This document shows, in pieces, positions 53,692-63,324 of a DNA stretch of 64,000 nt; within the stretch, counting starts at the first letter, position 1, and the number at the start of each line of letters is the position of its first letter. The notes beneath the pieces are model-generated. The model saw nothing but the letters and a program-made list of their open reading frames with translations. It had not been told where the DNA came from and searched no databases. The position numbers and the translations under genes are program-made. Where the stretch lies: the NCBI GenBank assembly GCA_015064205.1, contig SVSR01000002.1, forward strand, positions 86,567 through 150,566, given 5' to 3'. This stretch comes from Oscillospiraceae bacterium. GTDB lineage: Bacteria; Bacillota; Clostridia; Oscillospirales; CAG-272.

Positions 53692-54963
53692 TTACTTAAT
53701 AACGTCAACGCCCATATATTTTCTGAGCGCATCGGGCACTGTTACGGAACCGTCGGCATTCTGATAATTTTCAAGAATTGCCGCAACAGTTCTACCGACT
53801 GCAACGCCTGATCCGTTAAGAGTATGGACAAATCTTGCTTTGCCTTTAGAGTCGCCTTTGAACTTTATGTTAGCTCTGCGAGCCTGATAATCAACAAAGT
53901 TCGAGCATGAGCTTATCTCAACGTAACGATTATATGAAGGCATATACACTTCAATATCATATGTCTTTGCAGAGGAGAATCCCATGTCGCCTGTTGAGAG
54001 GCAAACAACACGGTGTGGAAGTCCAAGTCCCTTGAGTACATTCTGCGCATCGAGTGTGAGGCTTTCAAGCTCGTCATATGAGGTTTCGGGCGAAGTAAAC
54101 TTAACCAGCTCAACCTTATTAAACTGGTGCTGACGGATAAGTCCGCGTGTGTCTCTGCCTGCACTTCCGGCTTCAGCTCTGAAGCAAGCGGAATATGCGC
54201 AGTACTTTATGGGAAGAGATGCACCTGTCAGAATTTCGTCGCGGTGCATATTTGTAACGGGAACTTCCGCTGTAGGAATAAGGAAGTAATCGTTGTTTGT
54301 AACCTTGAAAGCATCCTCCTCGAACTTAGGAAGCTGACCTGTTCCGCGCATTGATGCTCTGTTTACCATGTATGGAGGAAGTATTTCCGTATAGCCTGCA
54401 TCAACGTGACTGTCGAGAAAATAGCTGATTATTGCGCGCTCGAGCTTTGCGCCTAGCCCTCTGTAGAAGTGGAATCTTGCGCCGGTTACCTTTGCGGCGG
54501 TTTCGGGATCGAGTATGCCGAGCTTTGCGCCGATATCCCAGTGAGCCTGAGGCTCAAAGTCGAACGTGGGAACGTCGCCCCACTTGCGGATCTCAACGTT
54601 TTCGCTGTCGTCCTTGCCTATCGGAACAGACTCGTCGGGCATGTTCGGGATGCAGAGAAGTGTGTTTTCGATCTCAAGATCAAGCGCGTTTATTTTATCT
54701 GTATCAGCCTTTACTTTTTCAGAAAGCTCCTTCATTTCTGCGAATATTGCTGAAACGTCCTTTCCTTCCTTTTTTAACATAGGGATCTCTTTGGAAACTG
54801 AGTTCTGGCGAGCCTTCTGAGCTTCCGTATCGGCGATAAGCGCTCTTCTTTCTTCGTCAAGAGAAAGTATACGGTCGATCTCTTCGCTGTAATCCTTGCC
54901 GCGTGTAAGCAGGCGTTCTTTTACGTATTCTTTGTTTTCCTTAATAAATTTGATGTCTAACAT
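53692..54963 (-). CDS. serS: Seryl-tRNA synthetase
   Basis: 423 residues. N-terminal tRNA-binding coiled-coil arm (residues 30-105), class II core: motif 2 [21 protein letters not shown], motif 3 [18 protein letters not shown]. 16 bases after parB, GGAGG before ATG 54963. No T-box leader fits in that space, unlike serS of many Firmicutes. Confidence 0.98.
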   Translation of the reverse strand: MLDIKFIKENKEYVKERLLTRGKDYSEEIDRILSLDEERRALIADTEAQKARQNSVSKEIPMLKKEGKDVSAIFAEMKELSEKVKADTDKINALDLEIENTLLCIPNMPDESVPIGKDDSENVEIRKWGDVPTFDFEPQAHWDIGAKLGILDPETAAKVTGARFHFYRGLGAKLERAIISYFLDSHVDAGYTEILPPYMVNRASMRGTGQLPKFEEDAFKVTNNDYFLIPTAEVPVTNMHRDEILTGASLPIKYCAYSACFRAEAGSAGRDTRGLIRQHQFNKVELVKFTSPETSYDELESLTLDAQNVLKGLGLPHRVVCLSTGDMGFSSAKTYDIEVYMPSYNRYVEISSCSNFVDYQARRANIKFKGDSKGKARFVHTLNGSGVAVGRTVAAILENYQNADGSVTVPDALRKYMGVDVIK

Positions 54964-54979
54964 TTTCTTTTCCTCCGGT

Positions 54980-55876
54980 TTATTTTATATCGTCAAATAT
55001 TGCGGTTGTACACAGCTTTATTAAAATATCCTCAAGCTCCTCTGTGCTTGAAAAAGCTATCGAAATACTTTTGCTTCTTGAAGAATCTGAAATCTTTACG
55101 CGGCTGCCGATATGTGCTGTTGCTTTGTTCTCGATTGCCTTGTAATACTCTCTTAGCTGAAGCTTTTCTGCGCTTGGGGACTTTACTTCTTGGCTTTTTT
55201 TTGAATTGAGACGTCTTACCGCTTCTTCTGTTGCGCGCACGCTCAGCGATTCATCTGCGATTCTCTTTGCAAGAGGCAGCAGATCATCGGGATTTTTTAG
55301 CCCGAGCAGCGCTCTTGCGTGCCCCGTTGAAATGCTCTCGTCTGAAACAAGGTGTAAAATCTCGTCGGGCAGATCGAGCAGGCGCAGGAAATTCGTTATG
55401 CTGACTCGGCTTTTGCCGACTGTTGCGGCAAGATCGGCCTGAGTCATATCGTATTCGTCTATAAGCGCTTTGTAAGCTCTCGCTTCTTCGATAGGATTTA
55501 AGTCTTTTCTCTGAATATTCTCTATCAAAGCAAGCTCTGCGGCTTTTTTATCATCAATATCAAGTATAATGACCGGTATTTCCGATAAACCTGCCATTTT
55601 TGCGGCTCTCCAGCGGCGTTCGCCGGCAATTATCGTAAAATATCCCTCATTTTGCGCCGGCCTTACCGCTATCGGCTGAATAACGCCGTTTTTTGCGATA
55701 GAATCGGCAAGCTCGGTTAATAATTCAAGATCAAATTCGCGCCTTGGCTGATCAGGATTTGGTTCGATCTTTGATAATCGCAGGGTTTTTGAGCGTTCAC
55801 TCTCTTCCTGCTCAATAGTATTATCAAGAAACAGCGTATCAAATCCGCGGCCGAGTGAAGACTTCTTTTTTGCCAT
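54980..55876 (-). CDS. parB: Chromosome-partition protein ParB (Spo0J)
   Basis: 298 residues. CTPase and parS-binding clamp. [26 protein letters not shown] (CTP-binding box), [17 protein letters not shown], helix-turn-helix with [14 protein letters not shown], and a C-terminal dimer domain. GRGFDTLF near the N-terminus is the ParA-stimulating peptide. GAGGAG before ATG 55876. Confidence 0.96.
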   Translation of the reverse strand: MAKKKSSLGRGFDTLFLDNTIEQEESERSKTLRLSKIEPNPDQPRREFDLELLTELADSIAKNGVIQPIAVRPAQNEGYFTIIAGERRWRAAKMAGLSEIPVIILDIDDKKAAELALIENIQRKDLNPIEEARAYKALIDEYDMTQADLAATVGKSRVSITNFLRLLDLPDEILHLVSDESISTGHARALLGLKNPDDLLPLAKRIADESLSVRATEEAVRRLNSKKSQEVKSPSAEKLQLREYYKAIENKATAHIGSRVKISDSSRSKSISIAFSSTEELEDILIKLCTTAIFDDIK

Positions 55877-55905
55877 ATAATAGATCTCCTCTTTGCTTTA
55901 ATGCG

Positions 55906-56670
55906 TTAATCAAGACGTTCTGTCAGTTCTTTTGCGATATCCGCGTATGCCGCAGCTCCCTTGGAGTTCTTATCGTAGTAAAGTATCGGTTCGCCGAAGC
56001 TTGGAGCCTCCGAGAGCCTTACGTTTCTGGCAACAACCGTTTTGAAAAGCTTATCGGCATAGTATTTTTTCAGCTCGTCCATAACCTGAGTTGTCAGATT
56101 AAGGCGGCCGTTATACATCGTTATAAGTATACCTACGATATCAAGTGCGCTGTTATAATGCTTTTTTACTAGCTTTATGGTCAAAAGCAGCTGCGTAAGC
56201 CCCTCGAGCGCGAAATATTCGCACTGCATCGGGATTATGACTCCCGAGCTTGCCGTCAGCGCGTTTATAGACAAAAGCCCAAGTGACGGCGGGCAGTCTA
56301 TAATCATATAATCGTAGTCGTCTTCAAGAGTTTTGAGCGCATCCTTGATCCTCGATTCACGTCTGTCGGCATCCGCGAGCTCAAGCTCGGCTCCGGCAAG
56401 CGTTATATGCGAGGGAATGACCGACAAATTCCTGAAATTTGTTGTTATAACGGCATCTTTCGCCTCGCAGTTTCCAATTATAACGTCGTATATCGAGTGC
56501 TCGATGCCTTTTTTTCTTATTCCGACACCGCTTGTTGCGTTCCCTTGTGGGTCAGAGTCAATAAGAAGCACCCGTTTACCCATATCACCGAGCGCGGCAG
56601 CTATATTTACTGCGGAGGTGGTTTTGCCAACACCGCCTTTTTGGTTTACAAGTGATAAAATATGTGCCAA
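55906..56670 (-). CDS. parA: Chromosome-partition ATPase ParA (Soj)
   Basis: 254 residues. Deviant Walker A QKGGVGKTTSAVN with the signature Lys, DSDPQGNAT, Walker B YMIIDCPPSLG. Drives origin segregation with ParB and, in Bacillus, regulates DnaA. The start is TTG at 56670, fixed by GGAGG seven bases upstream; no ATG is available. Confidence 0.96.
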   Translation of the reverse strand: MAHILSLVNQKGGVGKTTSAVNIAAALGDMGKRVLLIDSDPQGNATSGVGIRKKGIEHSIYDVIIGNCEAKDAVITTNFRNLSVIPSHITLAGAELELADADRRESRIKDALKTLEDDYDYMIIDCPPSLGLLSINALTASSGVIIPMQCEYFALEGLTQLLLTIKLVKKHYNSALDIVGILITMYNGRLNLTTQVMDELKKYYADKLFKTVVARNVRLSEAPSFGEPILYYDKNSKGAAAYADIAKELTERLD

Positions 56671-56716
56671 AACGTATCCTCCGTAAAATCTGGTTAATAC
56701 AAGTTATTACCTTAAC

Positions 56717-56745
56717 ATTATATCACTCATAGACTTCAATGTCAA
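56717..56745 (-). promoter_or_regulatory. Promoter of parA-parB-serS
   Basis: On the minus strand TTGACA (56745-56740), 17-base spacer, TATAAT (56722-56717). The two parS sites lie 54-104 bases upstream of it, so ParB spreading could influence transcription. Confidence 0.75.
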
Positions 56746-56798
56746 GGAAATATTGACACAAGAGAGCATAAGAGAAGATTATTTAACCGTATAGCAAA

Positions 56799-56814
56799 TG
56801 TTTCACGTGAAACG
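56799..56814. other. parS centromere site 1
   Basis: TGTTTCACGTGAAACG, one mismatch (last base) from the palindromic parS consensus TGTTTCACGTGAAACA. Confidence 0.92.
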
Positions 56815-56833
56815 TTTGCAAGGAAAAGAATAA

Positions 56834-56849
56834 TGTTTCACGTGAAACA
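56834..56849. other. parS centromere site 2
   Basis: TGTTTCACGTGAAACA, perfect parS palindrome; it directly abuts the stop codon of the noc-like gene and is 35 bases from site 1 (start to start). Confidence 0.96.
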
Positions 56850-57653
56850 TTATTTGGTGACACTTATAGTGTAGCTGATCCCTCCTTCCAGATCCTGCTT
56901 TGCTATTTCTGCCTTTGCGCCGTTTTTTTCAATAAGACCGGTAAGCTTTGAGATAGAGTTGTCAATAAGCTTGAAATTAAAGCCGAACGACCGCTTTTCT
57001 GCTTTTTTCGTCAATTCAGCTATCTTTTTTATATTCGGGCGGTTTTTAATAAGATAATCTATAACCGCTTTGCGCACCTCGTTGTTTTCAAGCTCGGATA
57101 TTTCAATGCACACGGCTTCTGTCATCTGAGAAATGAGCAAAAGCCTGCGTTCTTCCCAAGTCAGCTTATTAAGCTTTAACAGATTGTTTATCCTATTAAA
57201 TGGCAGACCCGATTTTGATACCAGCTCACTTATGCTGTAGTCTCTCGTTTTTATAAGAAATTCAAGTGCGGCTGCTGATCTGAACGGATCGGACGGGTTG
57301 CTTAAGCAATATTCGGCAAGAATTATAGCATCTCGAGTTTCTATATCGGTTACAACGTGGCAGAGTACACGGCTTCGCTCAAGAAGAGACATCGCCGAAA
57401 ATCTCCTCTCTCCGCTGATTATACTGTATTCGTCAAGTGCATTATCGTAATATACTCGTATGGGCGAAAGCAGACCGAGGCTTCGAATGCTCTGCGCCAT
57501 TGTAATTATTTCTCCGTCGGCAACGGGTGACGGCGGAATTATGTGTCTTAGCCTGTTTTTATCAATATATTTTATGTACGCGCTCTTAACAATCTTTTGT
57601 TTTTCTGCTTTTTCTTTGTTTTCTTCAACTTTGACGTTTTTCTTAAATAACAT
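56850..57653 (-). CDS. noc: ParB-family paralogue, Noc-like
   Basis: 267 residues. ParB/Noc fold: HIIPPSPVADGEIITMAQSIRSLGLLSPI, CTP-box SGERRFSAMSLL, then helix-turn-helix SELVSKSGLPFNRINNLLKL. In Bacillus Noc occupies separate sites, anchors DNA to the membrane and blocks division over the nucleoid; its basic N-terminus (MLFKKNVKVEENKEKAEKQK) is short but could be membrane-active. ATG 57653 sits behind GAGG; 11 extra residues upstream are rejected. Second ParB-like gene beside parAB, as in Bacilli; DNA target unknown. Confidence 0.82.
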   Translation of the reverse strand: MLFKKNVKVEENKEKAEKQKIVKSAYIKYIDKNRLRHIIPPSPVADGEIITMAQSIRSLGLLSPIRVYYDNALDEYSIISGERRFSAMSLLERSRVLCHVVTDIETRDAIILAEYCLSNPSDPFRSAAALEFLIKTRDYSISELVSKSGLPFNRINNLLKLNKLTWEERRLLLISQMTEAVCIEISELENNEVRKAVIDYLIKNRPNIKKIAELTKKAEKRSFGFNFKLIDNSISKLTGLIEKNGAKAEIAKQDLEGGISYTISVTK

Positions 57654-57773
57654 TTTCCTCATCCTTTCGCATAAGTTTCTTTGCACTTACATAATATCAG
57701 CAAAAAGGCGAAAAAAGTGTCGAATTCAGTCAATAAACTCTAAAAAATTACCATTTATTGTAAATTATTATTA

Positions 57774-57809
57774 AAAAACACCCGATTTTCAAAATAATCG
57801 GGTGTTTTT
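57774..57809 (-). terminator. Terminator after rsmG
   Basis: AAAACACCCGATT / AATCGGGTGTTTT (57775-57787 with 57796-57808), loop of eight, A/T runs outside. It separates the prmC-rsmG operon from the noc gene. Confidence 0.85.
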
Positions 57810-57856
57810 GTTCTAAAATGAAATTATCTCTGTATATCACGTATCTTTTTATTTTC

Positions 57857-58600
57857 TTACAGAGGCTTTTTTGTGATTTTTGCGTATGCACGCGGATATT
57901 TAATCGGAGTTGGCGAGTTTTTTTCTATACGGATCAGATATCTTTGATAAGCTTCACCTGAAAGATCTGTCAAACTAAGGCTTTTTGAAGAAATAACGTT
58001 GCCGCCAAGCTCATTGATACCGCTTTTTGCTTCGTCAAGCTCCCTTTCGCCGTCCTTGGCCTTGAGCGCGATGAAGCTGCCGCCGGGTTTAACAAAGGGA
58101 AGGGCAAGCTCTGAGAGTATATTTAACCTTGAAACGGCGCGCGCAGTTGCAAAATCATAGCTTTCACGCTTGCCTTCGAGATTTACAAACTCTTCAGCCC
58201 TTGCGCAGACTGCCGTTATATTGCCAAGACCTAATTTTTTAGCCGTATCTTTTACAAAATCGATCTTTTTTCCCGTACTGTCAAGCGCGGTAATCCAAAG
58301 ATCAGGTCTAATAATGGCAAGCGGGAGTGATGGAAAGCCGGCTCCGCAGCCGATATCTATAACAGATGCGCTTGGAGTAAAGTAATCATATGCAAGCAGG
58401 CTGTCTGCATAGTGCTTTAATATTATTTCCGCCGTGTCGTTTATCGCGGTTAGGTTAGTTTTCACATTTGCCTCGGTTAGAAGAACTGTCAGCTTGTAAA
58501 ATTTATCTGTATTTTTATCGCAAATAAGCGTGTTCAGGCCGTTTGCAGAGAAGATTTTCTCAAAAGCTTGTGAAAACTCGCATGTATTTATATCGGGCAC
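57857..58600 (-). CDS. rsmG: 16S rRNA (guanine-527 N7)-methyltransferase RsmG
   Basis: 247 residues. SAM-binding IDIGCGAGFPSLPLAI, then TARAVSRLNILSEL and FIALKAKDGERELDEA. Modifies G527 in the 530 loop. Follows mnmG by 24 bases, the standard pairing. Confidence 0.96.
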   Translation of the reverse strand: MPDINTCEFSQAFEKIFSANGLNTLICDKNTDKFYKLTVLLTEANVKTNLTAINDTAEIILKHYADSLLAYDYFTPSASVIDIGCGAGFPSLPLAIIRPDLWITALDSTGKKIDFVKDTAKKLGLGNITAVCARAEEFVNLEGKRESYDFATARAVSRLNILSELALPFVKPGGSFIALKAKDGERELDEAKSGINELGGNVISSKSLSLTDLSGEAYQRYLIRIEKNSPTPIKYPRAYAKITKKPL

Positions 58601-58624
58601 CTTTTGGCTTCCTTTCTTTGTAGA

Positions 58625-60529
58625 TTACTGGTTTTTATGCTTTAAATTCTCGAAATATATAAGTAATACCGATATATCCGCAGGAGATACGCCGCTTATT
58701 CTTGAAGCTTGTCCGATATTATGCGGTTTTACTTTGTTAAGTTTTGATATAGCTTCAAGTCTTAGTGCTGTTATCTGACTGTAATCGAAATCAACGGGGA
58801 GCTTTCTTTTCTCAAGCTTTGCCATTTTTTCAACCTCGATAAGCTGACGCTTGATATATCCTGCGTATTTTACCTCAATTTCTGCGCAGAGAACTACTCT
58901 TTCGCAAAGATCCGGACGCTCTTTATCAACGGGCGCGAGCTTTTTATAATCAAGCTCAGGTCGCCTTAATAATTCTCCAAGCTTTATACCCGTAGTTGTC
59001 AGCGTGGAGTTGCTTTCTTCAAGTATCTTTTCGAGTGTTGGACTTGGAGCTATATTTGTTTTTTCTATTCTTTTAACTTCGTCCTTGATTGCTTTTTCTT
59101 CAAGCAAGAATGCCTCATAATCTTCTTTGGAAACAAGTCCAACCTCATATCCGAGCGGCAAAAGCCTGGAGGGAGCATTATCCTGCCTTAAAAGAAGCCT
59201 GTATTCACTTCTTGAAGTCATCATACGGTAAGGCTCGTTTGTGCCTTTTATAACAAGATCATCGATGAGCGTACCGATATACGAAGAAGAACGTGCAAGA
59301 ATGAGAGGCTCTTTTCCGCTTATCTTTAAATATGCGTTTATTCCGGCAATAAGTCCCTGAGCTGCGGCTTCCTCGTAACCCGACGTACCGTTGAACTGTC
59401 CCGCACCATAAAGACCGGAAAAGTCTTTGAATTCAAGCGTGTGCGAAAGCTGAGTAGGGTCTATGCAGTCGTACTCGATAGCGTATGCGCTTCGCATCAT
59501 CTGTGCATTCTCAAAGCCTTCGATACTGTGAAGCATCTCAAGCTGTACTTCTTCGGGAAGAGAAGAACTGAAACCCTGCAGATAGATCTCTTTTGTGTCA
59601 CTTCCCATAGGCTCAGCGAAAAGCTGATGCCTCGCTTTATCGGCAAAACGCACGACCTTGTCTTCAATACTTGGGCAATATCTGGGTCCAACACCTTCTA
59701 TTACGCCTGAATACAATGGGGAGCGGTGCAGGTTGTTTCTTATGATTTCATGGGTTTTTTCGTTTGTATAGGCTATATAACAGGGGAGCTCGGGTCTTTT
59801 TATGAGCTCATTCTTGTCTGTTTTGCGTGAAAAAGGAAGAATTTCACTATCTCCCGGGTGAAGCTCAAGCTTTGAATAATCAATACTGTCCATGTGTATG
59901 CGCGGCGGTGTTCCCGTTTTGAAGCGCATAAGCTTTATTCCTTCTCTTAAAAGAGCGCCTGAGAGCTCTGTTGCAGGCAGCGAACCGTCGGGCCCTGAGC
60001 TGTATGCGGCCTCACCCGTTATAACCTTGCCGTTTAAATAGGTACCCGAGCATATTATGGCGGCAGAAACCTCCCAGCGTGCGCCAAGCGAGGTAACAAC
60101 CTCTTTAACTTGTTTTTTTTCACACTCGGAAGAGAACCTTATATCAACGATCTCTGCCTGCTTAATCTGAAGATTTTTGGTGTTTTCCAAGGTCTGCTTC
60201 ATTATCTGATGGTAAAGCATACGGTCTGCCTGTACTCTTTTGGAGTGCACGGCCGGGCCTTTGCTTGAATTTAGCACCCTGCTCTGGAGCATGACGCGGT
60301 CGGCGGCAAAACCCATCTCCCCGCCGAGCGCATCTATTTCATAAACTATCTGGCCCTTGCCCGTTCCGCCGATCGACGGATTGCAGGGCATGTTTCCGAT
60401 AGCGTCAAGATTTATCGTGAAAAGCACGGTTGACAGACCGAGCCTTGCACACGCGAGAGCCGCCTCTATTCCGGCGTGCCCCGCACCGATAACGGCAACG
60501 TCTGCCTTTGCTGCAAGATATTCCTTCAT
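58625..60529 (-). CDS. mnmG: tRNA uridine-34 modification enzyme MnmG
   Basis: 634 residues. FAD-binding [46 protein letters not shown], and the C-terminal helical MnmE-binding part with [18 protein letters not shown]. Partner of MnmE. Here separated from mnmE by about 25 kb and the origin. Confidence 0.97.
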   Translation of the reverse strand: MKEYLAAKADVAVIGAGHAGIEAALACARLGLSTVLFTINLDAIGNMPCNPSIGGTGKGQIVYEIDALGGEMGFAADRVMLQSRVLNSSKGPAVHSKRVQADRMLYHQIMKQTLENTKNLQIKQAEIVDIRFSSECEKKQVKEVVTSLGARWEVSAAIICSGTYLNGKVITGEAAYSSGPDGSLPATELSGALLREGIKLMRFKTGTPPRIHMDSIDYSKLELHPGDSEILPFSRKTDKNELIKRPELPCYIAYTNEKTHEIIRNNLHRSPLYSGVIEGVGPRYCPSIEDKVVRFADKARHQLFAEPMGSDTKEIYLQGFSSSLPEEVQLEMLHSIEGFENAQMMRSAYAIEYDCIDPTQLSHTLEFKDFSGLYGAGQFNGTSGYEEAAAQGLIAGINAYLKISGKEPLILARSSSYIGTLIDDLVIKGTNEPYRMMTSRSEYRLLLRQDNAPSRLLPLGYEVGLVSKEDYEAFLLEEKAIKDEVKRIEKTNIAPSPTLEKILEESNSTLTTTGIKLGELLRRPELDYKKLAPVDKERPDLCERVVLCAEIEVKYAGYIKRQLIEVEKMAKLEKRKLPVDFDYSQITALRLEAISKLNKVKPHNIGQASRISGVSPADISVLLIYFENLKHKNQ

Positions 60530-60545
60530 ATTATCCCTCTGTTTG

Positions 60546-61016
60546 CTATATGCTTTTGCAAACGTCTATCCACGCCTCGGCACATGATGCCTTTTCAAGC
60601 TCGTCGGGTGAAAGACGGACACAGCTGCTTGATGAGCCGGCAGCCGGCAGGATAGTGTCATAACGCTTCATGGAAATATCAAGATAGGTTTTTACGTCTT
60701 TGTTTGCAAGCGCAAAGGGGCAAACACCGCCAACTGCATGGCCTGTGTATTCAATTGCTTCGTCAAAGGTCAGCATTTTTGCCTTTGTGCCAAATATCTG
60801 CTTGTATTTTGAGTTGTCTATCTTTGTGTCTCCCGAAGTTACGATAAGTATGGCAGAGTCGCCAAGCTTGAATGAAAGCGTTTTTGCAATCATTGCAGGT
60901 ATAACGCCGGCCGCTTTTGCGGCAAGCTCAACCGTGGCGCTTGAAACTGAAAACTCTTCAACACGGCCGTCAAGACCAAAATCCTTTAAATACTCTCTGA
61001 CTTTTTCAACTGACAT
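60546..61016 (-). CDS. YbaK/EbsC-type aminoacyl-tRNA deacylase
   Basis: 156 residues. [55 protein letters not shown] and [19 protein letters not shown] match the YbaK/ProX editing family that hydrolyses mischarged tRNAs (for example Cys- or Ala-tRNA-Pro). Which mischarged tRNA it acts on is not fixed by sequence. ATG 61016; the longer in-frame extension to 61235 lies inside ddl and is rejected. Confidence 0.9.
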   Translation of the reverse strand: MSVEKVREYLKDFGLDGRVEEFSVSSATVELAAKAAGVIPAMIAKTLSFKLGDSAILIVTSGDTKIDNSKYKQIFGTKAKMLTFDEAIEYTGHAVGGVCPFALANKDVKTYLDISMKRYDTILPAAGSSSSCVRLSPDELEKASCAEAWIDVCKSI

Positions 61017-61048
61017 GATTTTTTTCTTCCTTATAATTATATATGTAG

Positions 61049-62110
61049 TTAATGTGTTGATACATCCGCAAGGCCAATCAGCCTGTCGATTATCTCGCTG
61101 TATGTTAATCCTTCGTGTATAAACAGCTTCGGGTACATGCTTATATCGGTAAATCCCGGCAGGGTGTTGATCTCGTTGAATACTATTCTGCCGTTTTCGC
61201 ACACGAAAAAGTCTACTCTTGAAAGGCCCTTGCAACCGAGATGTTTATAGATCCTTCCTGCATATTCACGAACCTTTTTCGCAATATCCTCGGGGATGTT
61301 TGCAGGAATATGCGCTGTTGAAGTGTTATTTTTATATTTGGTATCGTAATCATAGTAATCGCTTCCTGGGTCGATCTCGCCGCACTCTGATACGGTGATA
61401 TCATCGTTTCCCATAACGGCAACTTCTATTTCCTTTGCAACGATGTACTCTTCTGCTATGATCTTGCTGTCATATTTAGCTGCGTTGATAAGGGCGTTCT
61501 TCAGGCTGAACGTATCGTTTGCTTTTCCTGTACCGATAGAGGAGCCGGCGTTTGACGGCTTTATAAATATAGGATAATCAAATTTTTCTTCAAGTACAGC
61601 AACGCATTTATCGGCGTTCTTGGCAATTTCATAATCGTGGAAGAATATATGCTCTGCCTGAGGTATTCCGAAATTATTAAGTATCAGCTTTGTATAGACC
61701 TTATCCATAGAAACTGCTGAAGAAAGGCAACCGGGGCCGACGTAAGGTATTCCGCTTATCTCAAAAAGGCCCTGAAGTGTTCCGTCCTCGCAGTATGCGC
61801 CGTGCATAACCGGCCATACAACGTCGATATCTACGTATTTAGCAGGACTTGTGCCAACAAAAAGCTTTCTGCTTCCGGCATCGGGCACAAGCATCGCAGA
61901 AACTACATCTTTTTGGTGCCATGTATCGTTTTTTATGCTCTCGATGTCGCCCGTGTAGTAAAGCCATCTGCCGTCACGTGTGACGCCCACGGTGATTATA
62001 TCGTATTTCTGCCTGTCTATGTTTGAAAGAATCGAATAAACGGAGCTGAGAGAAACCTCATATTCTGTGGATTTTCCGCCAAACATACATAAAAGCGTTG
62101 TTTTTTTCAT
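61049..62110 (-). CDS. ddl: D-alanine--D-alanine ligase
   Basis: 353 residues, ATP-grasp. MFGGKSTEYEVSLSSV at the N-terminus, YVGPGCLSSAVSMDK, FIKPSNAGSSIGT (ATP loop), and the C-terminal EINTLPGFTDISMYPK. Makes D-Ala-D-Ala for peptidoglycan. The PGFT...MYP form differs from PGMT...SLVP of E. coli Ddl and leans to the clade that also holds VanG; no van genes are near, so the normal ligase is the reasonable call. Confidence 0.9.
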   Translation of the reverse strand: MKKTTLLCMFGGKSTEYEVSLSSVYSILSNIDRQKYDIITVGVTRDGRWLYYTGDIESIKNDTWHQKDVVSAMLVPDAGSRKLFVGTSPAKYVDIDVVWPVMHGAYCEDGTLQGLFEISGIPYVGPGCLSSAVSMDKVYTKLILNNFGIPQAEHIFFHDYEIAKNADKCVAVLEEKFDYPIFIKPSNAGSSIGTGKANDTFSLKNALINAAKYDSKIIAEEYIVAKEIEVAVMGNDDITVSECGEIDPGSDYYDYDTKYKNNTSTAHIPANIPEDIAKKVREYAGRIYKHLGCKGLSRVDFFVCENGRIVFNEINTLPGFTDISMYPKLFIHEGLTYSEIIDRLIGLADVSTH

Positions 62111-62172
62111 AGAAAATGTCCTTTCGGATTGTTTTTACATTTATATTATATGCAAGCCGCGTTTTGGGTGTA

Positions 62173-62991
62173 CTATACCCGTATTATTGCAACGCGGTCG
62201 TTTTTGGAGTAGTCTTTTTTGATCTCGCATTTAAAACCAAGGCTTTGGGACAGCTCGGTGATTTGTCTTGCCTGATCAAAACCGATCTCGAAGGCGAAAA
62301 AACCGCCTTTTTTCAACATAGGTGAGTAGGATCTTAAAAACTTATTGTAAAATATCATGCCGTCAGCGCCTCCGTCAAGAGCAGCTTTCGGCTCACAAAG
62401 CACCTCTTTGCTGAGATTATCGAGCTCGCTTGTCGGAATGTACGGCGGATTTGATACGATAGCATCGTAAGCCGCAATATTATCATTGGCACAAAGGTCA
62501 AGAGCATCGGCGCATCTTATATCAAGTCTGGCTGACGAAATGTTGTTAAGCTCGCGGTTTTCAATAGCAAGCTTTGCCGTTTTTTCAAAAAGCTCAATGC
62601 TTTCGCACGTTACGTCGCCGCGATTATTGAGTATCGCTATCGGAATACACCCCGAGCCTGTGCATAACTCAAGAAAATGCGCATTGTCGGGTAATAAATC
62701 AATGACAGCTTCGCATAAAAGCTCGGTGTCGCTTCTGGGAATAAGGCAGTCGGGGGAAACTTTTATTCGGGCGCCGTAAAAAAATACTCTTCCTATTATA
62801 TATTGTACAGGTTCGCCGCTCAAGCGTCTTTTCAGGACGGTGTTGATCGCATCGTCAGAAAAATCGGTATCGGGATTTAAGAGGATATCAGAGTATTTTA
62901 AATCAAAAAGCTCGCTTATTATAAGCTTTGCCTCGCTTTGCGGCTCATCAGAGATATATTTGAGGGCATTGACTATTCCGGAATATGTCAT
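62173..62991 (-). CDS. prmC: Release-factor glutamine methyltransferase PrmC
   Basis: 272 residues from ATG 62991, chosen because GGAG lies six bases upstream (two earlier in-frame ATGs overlap that site). SAM domain FLELCTGSGCIPIAIL, catalytic NPPYIP, N-terminal helical release-factor-binding domain. Methylates the GGQ Gln of RF1/RF2. First gene of the prmC-ddl-ybaK-mnmG-rsmG operon; prfA is not in the window. Confidence 0.94.
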   Translation of the reverse strand: MTYSGIVNALKYISDEPQSEAKLIISELFDLKYSDILLNPDTDFSDDAINTVLKRRLSGEPVQYIIGRVFFYGARIKVSPDCLIPRSDTELLCEAVIDLLPDNAHFLELCTGSGCIPIAILNNRGDVTCESIELFEKTAKLAIENRELNNISSARLDIRCADALDLCANDNIAAYDAIVSNPPYIPTSELDNLSKEVLCEPKAALDGGADGMIFYNKFLRSYSPMLKKGGFFAFEIGFDQARQITELSQSLGFKCEIKKDYSKNDRVAIIRV

Positions 62992-63023
62992 ACACATCTC
63001 CGCTTTCAACATTATAATATTAT

Positions 63024-63051
63024 ATTATATCATAATTTTATTAAATTGCAA
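63024..63051 (-). promoter_or_regulatory. Promoter of the prmC operon
   Basis: On the minus strand TTGCAA (63051-63046), 16-base spacer, TATAAT (63029-63024), with a very short leader. Confidence 0.6.
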
Positions 63052-63103
63052 GGGGGACGGGTGGAGATTTTTGATTTGCACAGATTTCACGCGCGAATTG
63101 CCC

Positions 63104-63117
63104 GCCCGTGCACGGGC
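63104..63117. repeat. 14-bp palindrome upstream of the rRNA promoters
   Basis: GCCCGTGCACGGGC in the otherwise plain prmC-rrn gap; possible remnant of an extragenic repeat or an upstream protein site. Confidence 0.4.
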
Positions 63118-63192
63118 CGAGTGTATATTTGAGTAAAAAAGGGAAATAATCAATAAAGAGAAAATATGTATAAATTTTCTTTCAAAAAGCCC

Positions 63193-63221
63193 TTGACAAA
63201 GGCTCCCATGAGTGCTATAAT
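63193..63221 (+). promoter_or_regulatory. rRNA promoter P1
   Basis: TTGACA (63193-63198), 17-base spacer, TATAAT (63216-63221): full consensus. Confidence 0.85.
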
Positions 63222-63294
63222 ATCATTCGCGACCTAAAAAGTCGCTATCGCATCAAAAAAATAAAACTTCTTGAAAAAACTTTTGAAAAAGGTA

Positions 63295-63324
63295 TTGACA
63301 AGGGGGAGTAAGATGTGATATAAT
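63295..63324 (+). promoter_or_regulatory. rRNA promoter P2
   Basis: TTGACA (63295-63300), 18-base spacer, TATAAT (63319-63324): second full-consensus promoter, 102 bases after P1. Confidence 0.85.

Noticed and set aside
61049..62110. Vancomycin-resistance ligase
   Set aside because: No van partner genes; it sits in a housekeeping operon; motif alone is insufficient.
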